Positions 25,661 through 41,000 are shown, numbered from the stretch's first letter. The stretch is DNA of 64,000 nt from Sapria himalayana (GCA_029783825.1 JAREIK010005929.1:124001-188000), one strand, 5' to 3'. The notes: generated by a model from the letters alone, not told the origin. A program made the numbers and translations.

Positions 25661-28600
25661 TTTAGGATATACATGTTTAAAAAATTTATCTATTTAGGGT
25701 TTTCAAGATTTAGAAGTTATTGATTTTAAGTATTAGGCATTTAATGGTTTATAGGTTTTATTCAAACAATGAAATAATGAAAAAATTTATTTTTGATATT
25801 TTTTCAAATTTTCAAAGGTTATAACATTTGAAAATATAATAATTTTAAAATTTTTAAAAAATGTGAATACAATATTTAGAAATAATAAATATTATAACTA
25901 TATATAATATAAACTAAATATAAACAATTTTATTCAAATATATTATATCAATTATCAAAAAATAAATTAATAAACTATTATTAATATGATAGATATAAAT
26001 TAAAATATAATTTAAAAACCTAAAATGATCAAAATCAAATATAATAATTTTTAAATTTTTTTCAAAAGTGAATTCAATATTTAATTATAATAATCATTAT
26101 ATTTATATATCATATAAAGTCAATATAAACTATTTTATTGATAAATATTCTAATAATGATCAATAAATAAATTAATAATCTATTATTAATAAGATAGATA
26201 TCAATTAAAATATAATTACAAAACCTAAAATGATTCAGAAGCAAAGAAAAATATAATACTATATAATAATTTTTTGTTTTGAAAATTTTTTTTCTTTTAA
26301 AAAGTTTATCTATAATTTTTTGATGAAAAATAATTTATATAAATTATATTTGTATAACTCAATTTATTTTATAATTAATATTTATATATAAATAAACAAA
26401 TAAATAATTAAAATGAATATTTAAAATTATAATGAAAAAAAATGAGATTTATTATTTATTATTTAGGGATACCAGTTTAATTTAAATTAGATCTGTCTCA
26501 CTAATAATTTATTTTGTAATTAATATTTATATAAAAATAAACTGATAAATAATTAAAATAAAAATTTAAAATTATACAGAATAAATATTATAATGAGATT
26601 TATGAATTATTATTAATGTATACCAGTTTAATATTTTAAGTATTTAGAGGTTTTTTCATTTAGGACTTTAGCGATTTATGTTTTTAGGAATTTAGTGGTT
26701 TATAGGTTTTGTTTAAATAATGAAATAACAAAAAATATATTTTTGATATTTTTTAACTTTTTCAAAGGTTATAACCTTTGACAAAATAATAATTTTAAAA
26801 TTTTTTCAAAATGTGAATACCATATTTAGTAATAATAAGCATTATAATTATATATAATATAAAGTAAATATAAACAATTTTATTGATAGATATGATATCG
26901 ATTATCAAAAAATAAATTAATATGTTATTATTATTATGATGGATATAAATTAAAATATAATTGCAAAACCTAAAATTATTCAAAATCCAAGTAAAATTTA
27001 TTACTAAATAATAATTTTTGTTTTTTAGTTTTTGCTTCTTTTTATAAGCTTATATATTTTTTTGATGAAAATTAAATCATTTAGATTATATTTGTATCAC
27101 TCAAAATTTATTTTGTAATTAATATTTTAAGAAATTATTTAAATTATAATTAATGTTTACGAGTTTAAAGGTTTAAGTATTTAGGGGCTTTTGTGTTTAG
27201 GAGTTTAGATGTTTAAGTGTTTAGGCATTTAGATGTTTATAAGTTTTATTTAAATAATGATATAGCAAAAAAAATTATTTTTATTTTTTTTCTAATTTTT
27301 GAAGATTATATTCTTTAAAAATAAAATAATTTTTAAATTTTTTTTCAAATGTCAATATAATATTTATTTATAATAATCTTAATAATTATAATTCATTTAA
27401 ATTCAATATAAATAATTATATTCTAGATATTAGAATTATGATCAAAAAATAAATTAATAACCTATTATTAATAAAATTGTTATTATTTAAAAAGTATTTG
27501 CAAAATCTAAATTTATTCAAATCAAAGTAAAATATATTATTAAATAATAATTTTTCTAATGTTTTGCTTTTTTTATAACTTTATATTTTTGTTATTAAAA
27601 ATAAATTTTTTAAATTATATTTGTCTCACTCATAATTTATTTTGTAATTTATAATTCTATAATAATAAACTACTAAATAATTAAAATGAATATTTAAAAT
27701 TATAATGAATACAAATAAAATTGAGATTTATTATTTATTATTCAGGATATAGTAGTTTAATGGTTTAAGTATTAAGGTGTTTTGTGGTTTAGGAGTTTAG
27801 TGATATAATTGTTTAGACCTTTAGTTATTTATAGTTTTTTTAGAAAAATAAATAATAGAAAATTTAATTTTTTGATTTTTTTTAATTTTTGAAATTTGTA
27901 ACCTTTGAAAATATAATAATATTTATTTTTTTTAAATGTGGAAATAATATTCAGTTATAATAATCTTAATAATTATATATAATATAAACATAATATAAAT
28001 AATTTTATTGATAGATATTATAAGAATGATTAATAAATAAATTAATAAACTTGTATTTATGAGAATGATATAAATTAAAATATAATTGTAAAATCTAAAA
28101 TGATTCAAAATCAAAATAAGATATATTATTAAATAATAATTTTTTATTTTTAAAATTTTGCCTCTTTTTATGAGCATTTTTTTTGATGAAAAATAAATTA
28201 TTTAAATTATATATGTCGCACTAATAATTTATTTTTTTATTTATATTTCTATAAAAATAAACTGATAAATAATTAAAATGAATATTTAAAATTATAATGA
28301 ATACTAATAAAATTGAGATTTATGATTTATTATTTAGACTATACTAATTTAATCTTTTAAGTATTTATGGGCTTCGGGGTTTAGCAGTTTAGTCATTTTA
28401 GTATTTAGTCATTTAGTGGTTTATAGGTTTTATATAAAAAATAAAATAACAAAATATTTTTTTGTTATTTTTTCTTATTTTTGAAGGTTATAACCTTTGA
28501 AAATATAAAAATTTTTAAATTTTTTTTTGAAAAGTGAAGACTATATGAAGTTATAATTAGCATAATAATTATATATCATATAAATTCAATATAAACTTAT

Positions 28601-29511
28601 TTATTGATATTTATTATAATAATGATCATAAAAAAGTAATAACCTATTATTAAAAAGATAAATATTGTTTAAAATATTTTTACAAAACCAAAATGACTCA
28701 AAATCAAAGTGAAATATTTTACTAAATATTAATTTTAAATTTAAAAATTTCTGTATCTATTTATAAGCCTATATAATTTTTGATGAAAAATAAATTATTT
28801 AAATTATATTTGTTTCACTATAAATTTATTTTTTAATTTATATTTCTATATATTTAAACTAATAAATAATTAAAATGTATATTTAAAATTATAATAAATA
28901 CTAATAAAAATGAGATTTATTATTTATTATTTATGGTATAACTATTTAATTGTTTAAGTTTTTTGTGATTTTCGGGTTAAGGAGTTTATTAATTTATATG
29001 TTTACGCATTTAGGTGTTTATATGTTTTATTTAATCAATGAAATAACAAAAAAATTATTTTTATGAATTTTCGTGATTTTCAAAGGATATAACCTTTAAA
29101 AATATAATAATTTTTTAATAGTTCTAAAATATGAATACAATACTTAGTTATAATAATCTTAATAATTATATTTGTTGTAGATTAAATATAAAAAAATGTA
29201 TTAATATATATTTTAAAAATGATCAAAAAATAAATTTTAAACTATTATTAATAAGATAGATATTATTTAAAATATATTTGCAGAACCCAAAATAATTCAA
29301 AATCAAAGTAAATTATTTTACTAAATAAAATTTTAAATTTTTGAAATTTTGTTTATTTTTATAAGGTTATTTTTTTTCATAAAAAATAATTTATTTAAAT
29401 TATATCTGTCTCACTCATTATTTATTTTGTAATTAATATTTCTATAAAAATAAACTAAAAAATAATTAAAATGAATATTTAAAATTTTAATGAATACAAA
29501 TAAAAATGAGA

Positions 29512-29539
29512 TTTATTATTTATTATTTATTATTTATTA
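29512..29539 (+). repeat. (TTTATTA)4 heptamer expansion
   Basis: Four perfect TTTATTA units followed by TTTATGT, at the same monomer position as the expansion at 25619. Confidence 0.93.
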
Positions 29540-29551
29540 TTTATGTTATAT

Positions 29552-29632
29552 AGGTTTAATGGTTTAAGTATTTAGGGGGTTTGGGGGTTTAGGAGTGTAG
29601 AGATTTAAATGTTTGGCATTTAGTGGTTTATA
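29552..29632 (+). repeat. Example telomere-like block of a monomer
   Basis: This is one of the clearest blocks: GGTTTAATGGTTTAAG, TATTTAGGGGG, TTTGGGGG and TTTAGGAG follow one another before TTTAAATG and TTTGGCA. The spacing is 7-9 bp, centred on the plant telomere unit TTTAGGG. Confidence 0.7.
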
Positions 29633-32037
29633 AGTTTTATTTAAATAATAAAATAATAACAAATTACTTTTGTGATTTTTTATCATTTTTTAAGGTTTAA
29701 ACCTTTGAAAATATAATAATTTTTAAATTGTTTTCAAATGTAAATATAATATTTAGTTATAATAACTTAATAATTATAAGACATTTTAATTGAATATAAG
29801 TAATTTTATTGTTCGATATTATAAAAATGATCAAATAATAAATTAATAAACTATTATTAATAAGATTGATTGCAACTTAAAATATTATTGCAAAACTTAT
29901 ATATGATGATTCAAAATCTGAGTAAAATATATTACTAAATAATAATTTTTTGATTAAAAATAAATTATTAAAATTATATTTGTCTCACTCATTATTTATT
30001 TTGTGATTGATATTTCTATAAAAAATAAACTAATAAATAATTAAAATGAATATTTAAAATTATAATGAATACAAATTAAAATGAGATTTGTGATTCATTA
30101 TATAGGGTATACCGGTTTAATGGTTTGATTATTTAGGAGTTTTTTCGTTTAGGAGTTTAGCAATTTATGTTTTTAGGTATTTAGTGGTTTATAGGTTTTA
30201 TTTATATAATAAAAATTTAAAATTCTATTTTTGATTTTTTCTGATTTTCAAAGGTTATAACCTTAGAAAATAAAATAATTTTTTAAATTTTATGAAATGT
30301 GAATACCATGTATAATTAGATTAATCTTACTAATTATATATCATATAAATTCAATATAAATAATTTTAATGATAGATATTATAATAATGATCAAAAATTA
30401 ATTTAATAAACTATTATTAATAATATTAATATTAATTAAATTATATTTAAATAACACAAAATTATTCAAAATCAAATCAAAATATATTTCTAAATAATAA
30501 TATTAATTTTTAAAATTTTCCTTCTTTTTATAAGCTTATATTTTTTTTTATTAAAATAAATTATTTAAATAATATATGTCTCTCTCGAAATTTATTTTGT
30601 AATTAATATTTCTAAAAAAGTAAACTATAAATAATTAGAATGAATATTTATAATTACAATAAATAGAAATAAAAATGAGATTTATTATTTATTAAGTAGT
30701 ATATAGCTGTTAACAGGTTTATGTATTTAGGGGTTTCAAGATTTATGAGCTTACTAATTTAAGTAAGTAAGCATTTAATGATATATAGGTTTTATTTATA
30801 AAATGAAATAATAAAAAAATTATTTTTATTATTTTTTCTCTTTTTTATGGTTATAACCTTTAAAAATATAATAATTTTTAAATTTTTTTCAAAAGTGAAT
30901 TCGATATTTAGTTATAATAATCATTATATTTATATATCATATAAATTCAATATAAACTATTTTATTGATAAATATTCTAATAATGATCAAAAAATAAATT
31001 AATAATCTATTATTAATAAGATAGATATCAATTATAATATAATTACAAAACATAAAATGATTCAGAAGCAAAGCAAAATATATTACTATATAATAATTTT
31101 TTGTTTTGAAAATTTTTTTTTCTTTTAAAAATTTATATATATTATTTTGATGAAAAATAATTTATATAAATTATATTTGTGTAACTCATAATTTATTTTG
31201 TAATTAATATTTATATAAAAATAAATAAATATATAATTAAATTTGAATATTTAAAATTATAATGAAAAAAAAATGAAATTTATTCTTTATTATTTAGGAT
31301 ATAACAGTTTAATTTAAATTATATTTGTCTCACTAATAATTTATTTTGTAATTAATATTTCTATAAAAATAAACTGATAAATAATTAAAATAAAAATTAA
31401 AATTATACTGAATAATTAAAATAATTTATTTTGTTCCTCTCTCAACTCTAGAATGATTGCTAAAGCTCTAACAAAAATAATAGGAGCTTTTACTTTATCT
31501 CTATTATGTCTCATCATATTTGTTGTAGAATCACTGGGCTATCAAAGGTAATTTGTCTCATGTTTGCTAACAGACCAAACCAAAGTTGTACCCCTATGTG
31601 TTGAAATAGCTAGTTGTTGAAGATGCTATATATATTGATTATTGTAATTTCTTCTAAAATATCTCTCATGCACACACTCAAAGCAATTTTTTTTAAAGCA
31701 TAGTTCACCTCTAAAAAAATAACAACCTCGTAGCCTATTAGAACAAACTAGCCCTAGGGTGGTTTGAGCAGGGCAAGAAGTATGGGCTCTCTTTCAATCA
31801 AGAATCTAAAAATTTATTTTATTGGCATGTCTAAGCCTTTTTTTTATATCCTCATGGATATGAAAAGTATCATTTCTTTTTTTTTATATTAAATGAGTTA
31901 TGTTTAAAAGCTAACAATACCCAAAAAGGTGTAAATGAATCATATTCAAATGTATAAAATGTTTTAATCATTGCTCAAAATATTAGTCTTGCATATTGAC
32001 ACTTGAGGTCATAAATCAAGGAAAAAGCCATAGTGAT

Positions 32038-32500
32038 ATTTCCAATCCCAAGAATTTTAGCTATAGAAAGTTATAAAGAGTAGTACTCGAGCTTTAACTA
32101 TTTCTAGGGTCATGACTTTTGCTCTTGAGGAATGTCCAAAGTTACAATCATTCCTAGTGCAATGACTTTGCAATATAAAGATAAAATGCACAAGCTATGG
32201 TCATATCAAAAACTGTGAACCAGTATTATAGTGATTAAATATGTATTCATGATCATTCTTAGCGCCATAACAATATGTTCAACAGAGAGACACAAGTTAT
32301 GTCATATTCTCATCGATATGATTTTGTGTTCTAGAGACAAAATATACAATCATGACCATTGCTAATGCTACAATAATATAAAGCAAGAAAGAGACTAAAT
32401 CCATAACACACCCCTTGAGTCATGACGTTGTGTTACATATACAAAAAGATAAATCTGTGACATTTCTAAAAGTCATGAATTTCAATTTCAATTTCAATTT
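32038..32500. repeat. Degenerate ~52 bp minisatellite, insert A copy 2
   Basis: The same unit succession as at 14893-15345, beginning with TTTCTAGGGTCATGAC at about 32101 and ending near CATTTCTAAAAGTCATGAA at 32461. Unit number is unchanged, so the array has not expanded since the 17 kb duplication. Confidence 0.72.
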
Positions 32501-32536
32501 AACACTTAGTCATTTGAATTTAAAAGTGCAAAACAT

Positions 32537-32615
32537 GAGATTTAGGATTTAGGCATTATGGACTAGGGTTATAGTTTATGGTTTAAGGTTTAGGATTTAA
32601 AGTTTAGGGTTTATG
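32537..32615 (+). repeat. Telomere-like tract, insert A copy 2
   Basis: The counterpart of 15384-15458: TTTAGGATTTAGG, ACTAGGGTTATAG, TTTATGGTTTAAGG, TTTAGGATTTAAAG, then TTTAGGGTTTATGG. This copy is closer to TTTAGGG than copy 1. Confidence 0.68.
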
Positions 32616-35600
32616 GTTTTTTTATTTTTTTTTTTTGGAAAATACACACTTTATTTATCATTTAGGCACACAACTTACAAGAGACTAAAAAGCCGACTAA
32701 TTTAGGCTAGCCCACCAAATCCTATGCACCTTAATGATTCTATGCATAAAATACATAAAAAAACATAATGCCTAATAATTCCAAGCGTATGAATACAACT
32801 AAAATCACATGGCATTCCCGGACTTCAGAGTTGGCATTGAGTCATTATGCTAACTGCGTCCTTTCCATTCGGATTTGTCCAAGCCTTTTGGAGGAACTTG
32901 AATGATGCACCATATTAAAACTATACTATTATAAGATTGTGCATCGGTGTGACATACAGCATCAAGCGTTTGCCTATGTCATTTCTATGCAATGGAATGC
33001 ATGTAAAACTGAATACCCATAAATCCACAAGTCCATATCTATGGCAATTTGTCAATTCATTCTCACCTCTGAATTCCACATTCTTTTGCTCCAATGATCC
33101 TCAAAAGAGTATCTCTTGGGTTAGAATGCTTCCTTTTCGAGCTCCAAGAAGTGTCAGTATGTTGCACCGACAAAATAGAAAAAAATATGAATGCATCGGT
33201 GTGCATGTGTGATGAGGTCAATCTCATAGTCTACTTATCTATGCATACAACCAGCTATAATACACGTAAAATTACAAAATGCTATAAAGATGGGTCTTCT
33301 ACTCCTGGAAGTGTAGCATCGCCTAATGTGTAATTACAAAATGCATTAGTAGGCCCCACTTAGAGATACTCATGGTCCAGTTGCCATCATTGCATGCTAC
33401 ATAGAGAATAGACAAGATTGTGTGTGTGAGTATGTCATGATCCATCTCTACAAGTACATGGAGCATACAAAGTCCAAAATACAAATAAGACAACAAATAT
33501 TAACTACAAGTTTGAATCTTTCGCTCCCGTGTGGCTGGTCTAGACTCCATTGCTTACTGGCCCTGATTGGTGATGCTTCGGATTTTGCCTGCTCTCCAAT
33601 TAATCATGGATTTCTTCCTACTCCTGTTGGGCGATGGTTGGGTGGCCCTCTATGATGCCTGATAGGGCTAGTGGGACCCACTCCTAGCTACTCCTAGGTT
33701 TACTCCCGACCACTTTGCTCGGTCTCTCTAGTTATCAGAATCTTATCATCCATGCGTGCTAGTGGAGCCCTCTACAAGATGGTGGCACATACTTCTGGCT
33801 GCTTCCAGGACTTGCTGGCCCCTCTAAATGCTACACCAAAATGGACACGAATATGTGCACGTGGGTACTATGGTCCGTCGCTATGTGTGTGTGGTGCAGC
33901 AGTATCAGGGTTTAGGAGTTTAGTAATTTAAGTATTTAGGTATTTTGTGGTTTATATGTTTTATTTAAATAATTAAATAAAAAAATTATTTTTATGATTT
34001 TTTCTCATTTTCAAAGTTATAACCAATGAAAATATTATAATTTTTAATTTTTTTTTCAAATGTTAATACAATATTTAATTATAATAATCATAAAAATAAA
34101 ATATCATGTAAATTCAATATAAATAATTCTATATATCGATATTATAATACTGATCATAAAATAGATTAATAAACTTTTATTAATAGGATAGATATTAATT
34201 AAAATATATTTGCAAAACCTAAAATGATTCAAAATCATAGTAAAATATATTACTAAATAATAATTTATTATTTTTAAATTTTTGATTCTTTTTATAAGCT
34301 TATAAATTTTTTTGATGAAGATAAATTATTAAATTATATTTGTCTCATTCATAATTTTATTTTGCAATTAATATTTATATAAAAATAAACTAATAAATAA
34401 TTAAAATGAATATTAAAATAATAATGAATACAAATAAAAATGAGATTTATGGTTAATTATTTAGGGTATAGTGGTTTAATGGTTTAAGTATTTAGGTGTT
34501 TACGAGTTAAGTGATTTAAGTGTTTAGGCTTTTAGTAGTTTATATGTTTTATTTAAATAATGAAATAATAATAAAATTAGTTTTCAAATTTTTTATCAAT
34601 TTTTAAGGTTATAACCTTTAAAAATATAATAATTTTTAAATTTTTTTAAATGAGATTACAATATTTAGTTATACTTAACATAAAAATTATATATCATGCA
34701 AATTAAAAATAAACAATTTTATTGATAGATATTAATAAACTAAATAAAAATATAAATATAATAATGATCTAAAAATAAATTAATAAACTATTATATATTG
34801 ATAAATAGTTATATATTATTTATAAATACTTAAACCTTTAAAGATGGCTAAAATGTTTAAGTATTTAAGGGTTTTTGGGTTTTTTGGTTTAGTAGTTTAA
34901 TGATTTAAGCATTGAGGCATTTAGTAGTTTATAGGTTTTATATAAACAATAAATTAACAAAAAATTTATTTTTTGTGATTTTATCTCATTTTCAAAGATG
35001 ATAACCTTTAAAAATATAATAATTTTTAAATTATTTTCAAATGTAAATATAATATTTAATTTTAATAATCTTAATAATTATATATCATGTAAATTCAATA
35101 TAAACAATTTTAGTGATATATATTCTAATAATGTCAAAAAATAAATTAATAATCTATTATTAATAAGATAGATATCAATTAAAATATAATTACAAAACCT
35201 AAAATGATTTAGAAGTAAAGCAAAATATATTACTATATAATAATTTTTTGTTTGAAAATTTTTTTTCTTTTAAAAAGTTTATAATTTTTTGATGAAAATA
35301 ATTTATATAAATTATTTTGTCTAGCTCAATTTATTTTGTAATTAATATTTATATATAAATAAACAAATAAATAATTAAAATGAATATTTAAAATTATAAT
35401 TAAAAAAATGAGATTTATTATTTATTATTTAGGAATATTATTTTAATTTAAATTAGACCTGTCTCACTAATAATTTATTTTGTAATTAATATTTCTATAA
35501 AAAACTAATAAATAATTAAAATTAAAATTTAAAATTTTACTGAATAAAAATTAAAATGAGATTTATGAATTATTATTAATGTTTACCAGTTTAATGGTTT

Positions 35601-38043
35601 AAGTATTTAGAGGTTTTGTCACTTAGGAGTTTAGCAATTTATGTTTTTAGGCATTTAGTGGCTTATAAGTTTTATTTAAATAATGAAATAACAAAAAAAT
35701 ATATTTTTGATATTTTTTCACATTTTCAAAGGTTATAAGCTTTGAAAATATAATAATTTTATATTTTTTTAAAATGTGAATACAATGTTTAGTAATAATA
35801 ATCATTATAATTATATATAATATAAACAAAATATAAAAAATTTTATTGATAGATATGATATCAATTATCAAAAAATAAATTAATATGCTATTATTAATAT
35901 TATAGATATAAATTAAAATATAATTAAAAAAGCTAAAGTGATTCAAAAACATTGTAAAATTTATTACTAAATAATAATTTTTGTTTTTTAGTTTTTGCTT
36001 CTTTTTATAAGCTTATATTTTTTTGATGAAAAATAAATTATTTAAATTTTATTTGTATCACTCATAATTTATTTTGTAATTTATATTTCAAATATTATTT
36101 AAATTATATTTAATGTTTATGAGTTTAAATGTTTAAGTATTAAGGGGCTTCGGGGTTTAGGAGTAAAGAGATTTATGTGTTTAGGCATTTAATGGTTTAT
36201 AAGTTTTATTTAAACAATGATATAACAAAAAAATTATTTTTGTTATTTTTTATCAATTTTGATGGTTATAACCTTTGAAAATATTACAATTTTTAAATTT
36301 TTTTTATATGTGAATATTATATTTAGTTATGATAATCTTAATAATTATATATCATGTAAATTCAATACAAACAATTATATTGATAGATATTATATTAATG
36401 ATCAAAAAATATATTAATAAACTATTATTAATAAGAAAGATTTTATTTAAAATATATTTGCAAAACGTAAATTCATTCAAAATCAAAATAAAATATATTA
36501 CTAAATAATAATTATTTTGATGTTTTGCTTCTTTTTATAAGTTTATAGTTTTTTTATTAAAAGTAAATTATTTAAATTATATTTGTCTACCTCATAATTT
36601 ATTTTTAATTTATAATTCTATAAAAATAAACTAATAAATTATTAAAATGAATATTTAAAACTAAAATGAATAAAAATAAAATAGATATTTATTATTTATT
36701 ATTTATTATTTTGGATATACAAGTTTAATGGTTTATGTATTTAGGTGTTTTGGGGTTTAGTAATTTAAGTGTTTAGGACTTTAGTGATTTATAGTTTTTA
36801 TTTTAAGAATGAAAAAATTAAAAATTTAATTTTTTGATTTTTTTTTTAATTTTTGAAGGTTATAACATTTGAAAATATAATAATTTTTAATTTTTTTAAA
36901 ATGTGAATATAATATTTAGTTATAATAATCTTAATAAATATATATAATGTATACTCAATATAAATAATTTTTATAATACATATTATAATAATGATTAATA
37001 AAAAATTAATATACTATCATTAATAAGAATGATATAAATTAAAATAGAATTACAAAAACTAAAATGATTCAAAATAAAAATAAAATATTTTACAAAATAA
37101 TAAATTTTTGTTTTTAAAATTTTTTCTCTTTTTATAAGCATATATATTTTTTTTGATAAAAAATAAATTATTTAAAATAGATCTGTCTCACTAATAATTT
37201 ATTTTGTAATTAATATTTTTATAAAAATAAACTGACTAATAATTAAAATAAAAATTTAAAATTACACTTAATAAAAATTAAAATGACATGTATGATTTAT
37301 TATTAATGTATACCAAATTAATAGTTTAAGTATTTAGAAGTTTTGTCGTTTATGAGTTTAGCGATTTATGTTTTTAGGCATTTAGTGGTTATAGGTTTTA
37401 TTTAAACAATAAAATAACAAAAAAAAATTTGTAATTTTTTGTCATTTTCATTAGTTATAAGCTTTGAAAATATAATAATATTTAAAATTATTTGAAATGT
37501 GAATACAATATTTAGTTATAATAATTTTAATATTTATATATCATATAAATTCAATATAAATAATTTTATTGATAGATATTATAATAATGATCAAAAATTA
37601 AATTATCAAATTATTAATAATAAGATTAATATTAATTAAAAAATATTTACAAAACACGAATTGATTCAAAATTAAAGTAAAAAATATTACTGGATAATAA
37701 TTTTTAATTTTTAAATTTTTACTTCTTTTATAAGTGTATATATTTTTTTTAATTAAAAATAAATTATTTAAATTATATTTGTCACACTCATAATTTATTT
37801 TGTAATAAATATTTTTATAAAAATAAACTTAAAATAATTAAAATGAATATTTAAAATAATAATAAATTGAAATAAAAATTAGATTTCTTAATTATTAAGT
37901 AGCATATAGCGGTTTAATGGTTTATGTATTTAGGCATTACGCGCCTTAGAAGTTTACTGATTTAACTGTGTATGTATTTAGTAGTTTATAGGTTTTATTT
38001 AAAAAATAAAAATAAAAAAAATTTATTTTTATTATTTTTTGAT

Positions 38044-38070
38044 ATTTTCAAGGGTATAACCCTTGAAAAT
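38044..38070. repeat. Satellite palindrome with paired change and 1 bp shorter centre
   Basis: The left arm ATTTTCAAGGGT (38044-38055) and right arm ACCCTTGAAAAT (38059-38070) are exact reverse complements around ATA. Relative to the usual AAAGG/CCTTT, both arms changed at mirror positions (AAGGG/CCCTT), so the arm pairing is kept. Confidence 0.9.
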
Positions 38071-41000
38071 ATAATAAATTTTAAATTTTTTTCAAAAGTG
38101 AATTCAATATTTAGTTATAATAATCATTATATTTATATATCATATAAATTCAATATATACAATTTTATTGATAAATATTCTAATAATGATCAAAAATAAA
38201 TAAATAATCTATTATAAATAAGATAGATAACAATTAAAATATAATAAAAAATTCTAAAATAATTCAGAAGAAATTAAAATATATTACTATATAATAATTT
38301 GTTGTTTTTAATATTTTTTTTTCTTTTAAAAAGTTTATCCATATTTTTTTGATAAAAATTAATTTATATAAATTATATTTGTCTAACTCATAATTTATTT
38401 TTTAATTAATATTTATATAAAAATAAACAAATAAATAATTAAAATGAATATTTACAATTATAATGAAAAAGATAATACTGAGATTTAATCTTTATTATTT
38501 GGGTATACCAGACTAATTTAAATTAGATATGTCTGACTAATAATTTATTTTGTAATTAAGATTTCTATAAAAAAACTAATAAATAATTAAAATAAAAATT
38601 TAAAATTATACTGAATAAAAATTAAAATAAGATTTATGAATTATTTTTAATGTATACCAGTTTAATATTTTAAGTATTTTGAGGTTTTGTCATTTATGAC
38701 TTTAGCAATCTATGTTTATAGCCAATTAGTTGTTTATTGGTTTTATTTAAACAAAAAAATAACAAAAAAAATTGTAATTTTTTGTCATTTTCATTGGTTA
38801 CAACCTTTGAAAATATAATAATATTTAAATTTTTTTAAAATATGAATACAATATTTACTTATAATAATTTTAATAATTCTATATCATATAAATTTAATAT
38901 AAACAATTTTATTGATAGATATTCTAATAATGATCAAAAATTAAATTAATAAACTATAAATAATAAGATTAATATTAATTAAAAAATATTTACAAAACCC
39001 AAATTGATTCAAAATTATAGTAAAAAATATTACTGGTTAATAATTTTTAATTTTTAAATTTTTACTTCTTTTATAAGCGTATATATTTTTTTTGATTCAA
39101 AATAAATTATTTAAATTATATTTGTCACACTCAAAATTTATTTTGTAGTAAATATTTCTATAAAATAACTTATAAATAATTAAAATGAATATTTAAAATA
39201 ATAAGAAATTGAAATACAAATTAGATTTCTTAATTATTAAATAGTATATAGTAGTTTAATTGTTTATGTATTTAGGCATTACGGGCCTTAGGAGTTTACT
39301 GATTTTACTATGTATTCATTTAGTGGTTTATAGGTTTTATTTAAAAATAAAAATAACAATATATTTATTTTTATTATTTTTAGATATTTTCAAAGGTTAT
39401 AACATTTGAAAATATAATAATTTTTATATATTTTCCAAATGTGAATTCAATATTTAGTTATAAAAATCACTATATTTATATATCATATAAATTCAATATA
39501 AACAATATTATTTATAAATATTCTAAAAATGATCAAAAAAAATTAATAATCTTTTATTAATAAGATAGATATCAATTAAAATATAATAAAAAAACCTAAA
39601 GTGATTCAGAAGAAATCAAAATATATTACTATATAATAATTTGTTTTTTGAATTTTTTTTTATTTTAAAAAGTTTATCCATATTTTTTTGATGAAAAATT
39701 ATTTATATAAATTATAATTGTCTAACTCATAATTTATTTTTTAATTAATATTTTTATAAAAATAAACAAATAAATAAGTAAAATGAATATTTAAAATTAT
39801 AATTAAAAAAGATATATTGAGATTTATTCGTTATTATTTTGGGTATACCATTCTAATTTAAATTAGATCTGTCTCACTAATAATTTATTTTGTAATTAAT
39901 ATTTCTATAAAAATAAACTGATAAATAATTAAAATAAAAATTTAATATTATACTGAATAAAAATTAAAATGAGATTTATGAATTATTATTAATGTATACC
40001 AGTTTAATATTTTAAGTATTTAGAGGTTTTTTTCGTTAATGACTTTAGTGATTTATGTTTTTAGGCATTTAGTGGTTTATAGATTTTATTTAAACAATTA
40101 AATAACAAAAAAAATTATTTTTGATATTTTTACTCATTTTCAAAGGTTATAACCTTGGAAAATATAATAATTTTAAAATTTTTAAAAAATATGAATATAA
40201 TATTTAGTAATAATAATCATTATAATTATATATTATAAAAACAAAATATAAAAAATTTTAATGATAGATATTAAATCAATTATCAAAAAATAAATTAATA
40301 TGCTATTATTATTATGATAGATATAAATTAAAATATAATTGCAAAACCTACAATTATTTAAAAATCAAAGTAAAATTTATTACTAAATAATAATTTTTTT
40401 TAGTTTTTGCTTCTTTTTATAAGCTTATATTTTTATTGATGAAAAATAAATTATTTAAATTAAATTTGTATCACTCTTAATTTATTTTGTAATTAATATT
40501 TTAATAAATTATTTCACTTATAATTAAGGTTTACGAGTTTAAAGGTTTAAGTATTTAGGGGCTTTTGTGTTAAGGAGTTTAGAGATTTAAGTGTTTAGGG
40601 ATTTAGTGGGTTATAAGTTTTATTTAAAAAATGATATAACATAAAATTTATTTTTTTTTATTTTTTCTAATTTTTGAAGGTTATATCCTTTGAAAATATA
40701 ATAATTTATAAATTTTTTTAAATGTAAATATAATATTTATTTATAATAATCTTCATAAATATAAGTCATTTAAATGCAATATAAATAATTACATTGCTAG
40801 ATATTATAATAATGACCAAAAAAAATTAATAAACTATTATTAATAAGATAGATTTATTTAAAATATATTTGCAAAATCTAAATTTATTCAAAATCAAAGT
40901 AAAATATATTACATAATAATAACTTTTTTTATGTTTTGCTTTTTTATAACTTTATATTTGTGTTATTATAAATAAATTATTTAAATTAATTTGTATTCCT

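Larger units (their letters stand above)
23845..31430 (+). repeat. AT-rich ~595 bp satellite, block 3
   Basis: About thirteen monomers, with landmarks near 23992, 24592, 25190, 25822, 26768, 27305, 27900, 28488, 29085, 29692, 30252 and 30852. Monomer classes appear in the same order as in block 1: the class with TTTTCGTGATTTTC before the palindrome is at 29070 here and 11315 there, followed by the others up to the composite unit holding insert A. Block 1 has one more monomer (about 605 bp, near 13540) than this block. A partial monomer joins around 26030-26050. The minus-strand frames at 26795-26983 and 27932-28177 are the recurring satellite frame. Confidence 0.93.
31431..33908. repeat. Non-satellite insert A, copy 2
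   Basis: A full-length second copy of the insert at 14280-16752, at an offset of about 17.15 kb, in the same orientation and in the same composite monomer. It keeps every internal part: unique left section, 52 bp minisatellite, telomere-like tract and GC-richer right section. Differences from copy 1 are scattered substitutions and small indels. The flanking satellite is matched on both sides, so the copy was made together with its surroundings. The 91-codon frame is at 32937-33212. Function unknown. Confidence 0.88.

Noticed and set aside
37972..38199. Plus-strand satellite frames (also 50533-50757)
   Set aside because: Chance openings in AT-rich repeats with no conserved start or end across monomers.
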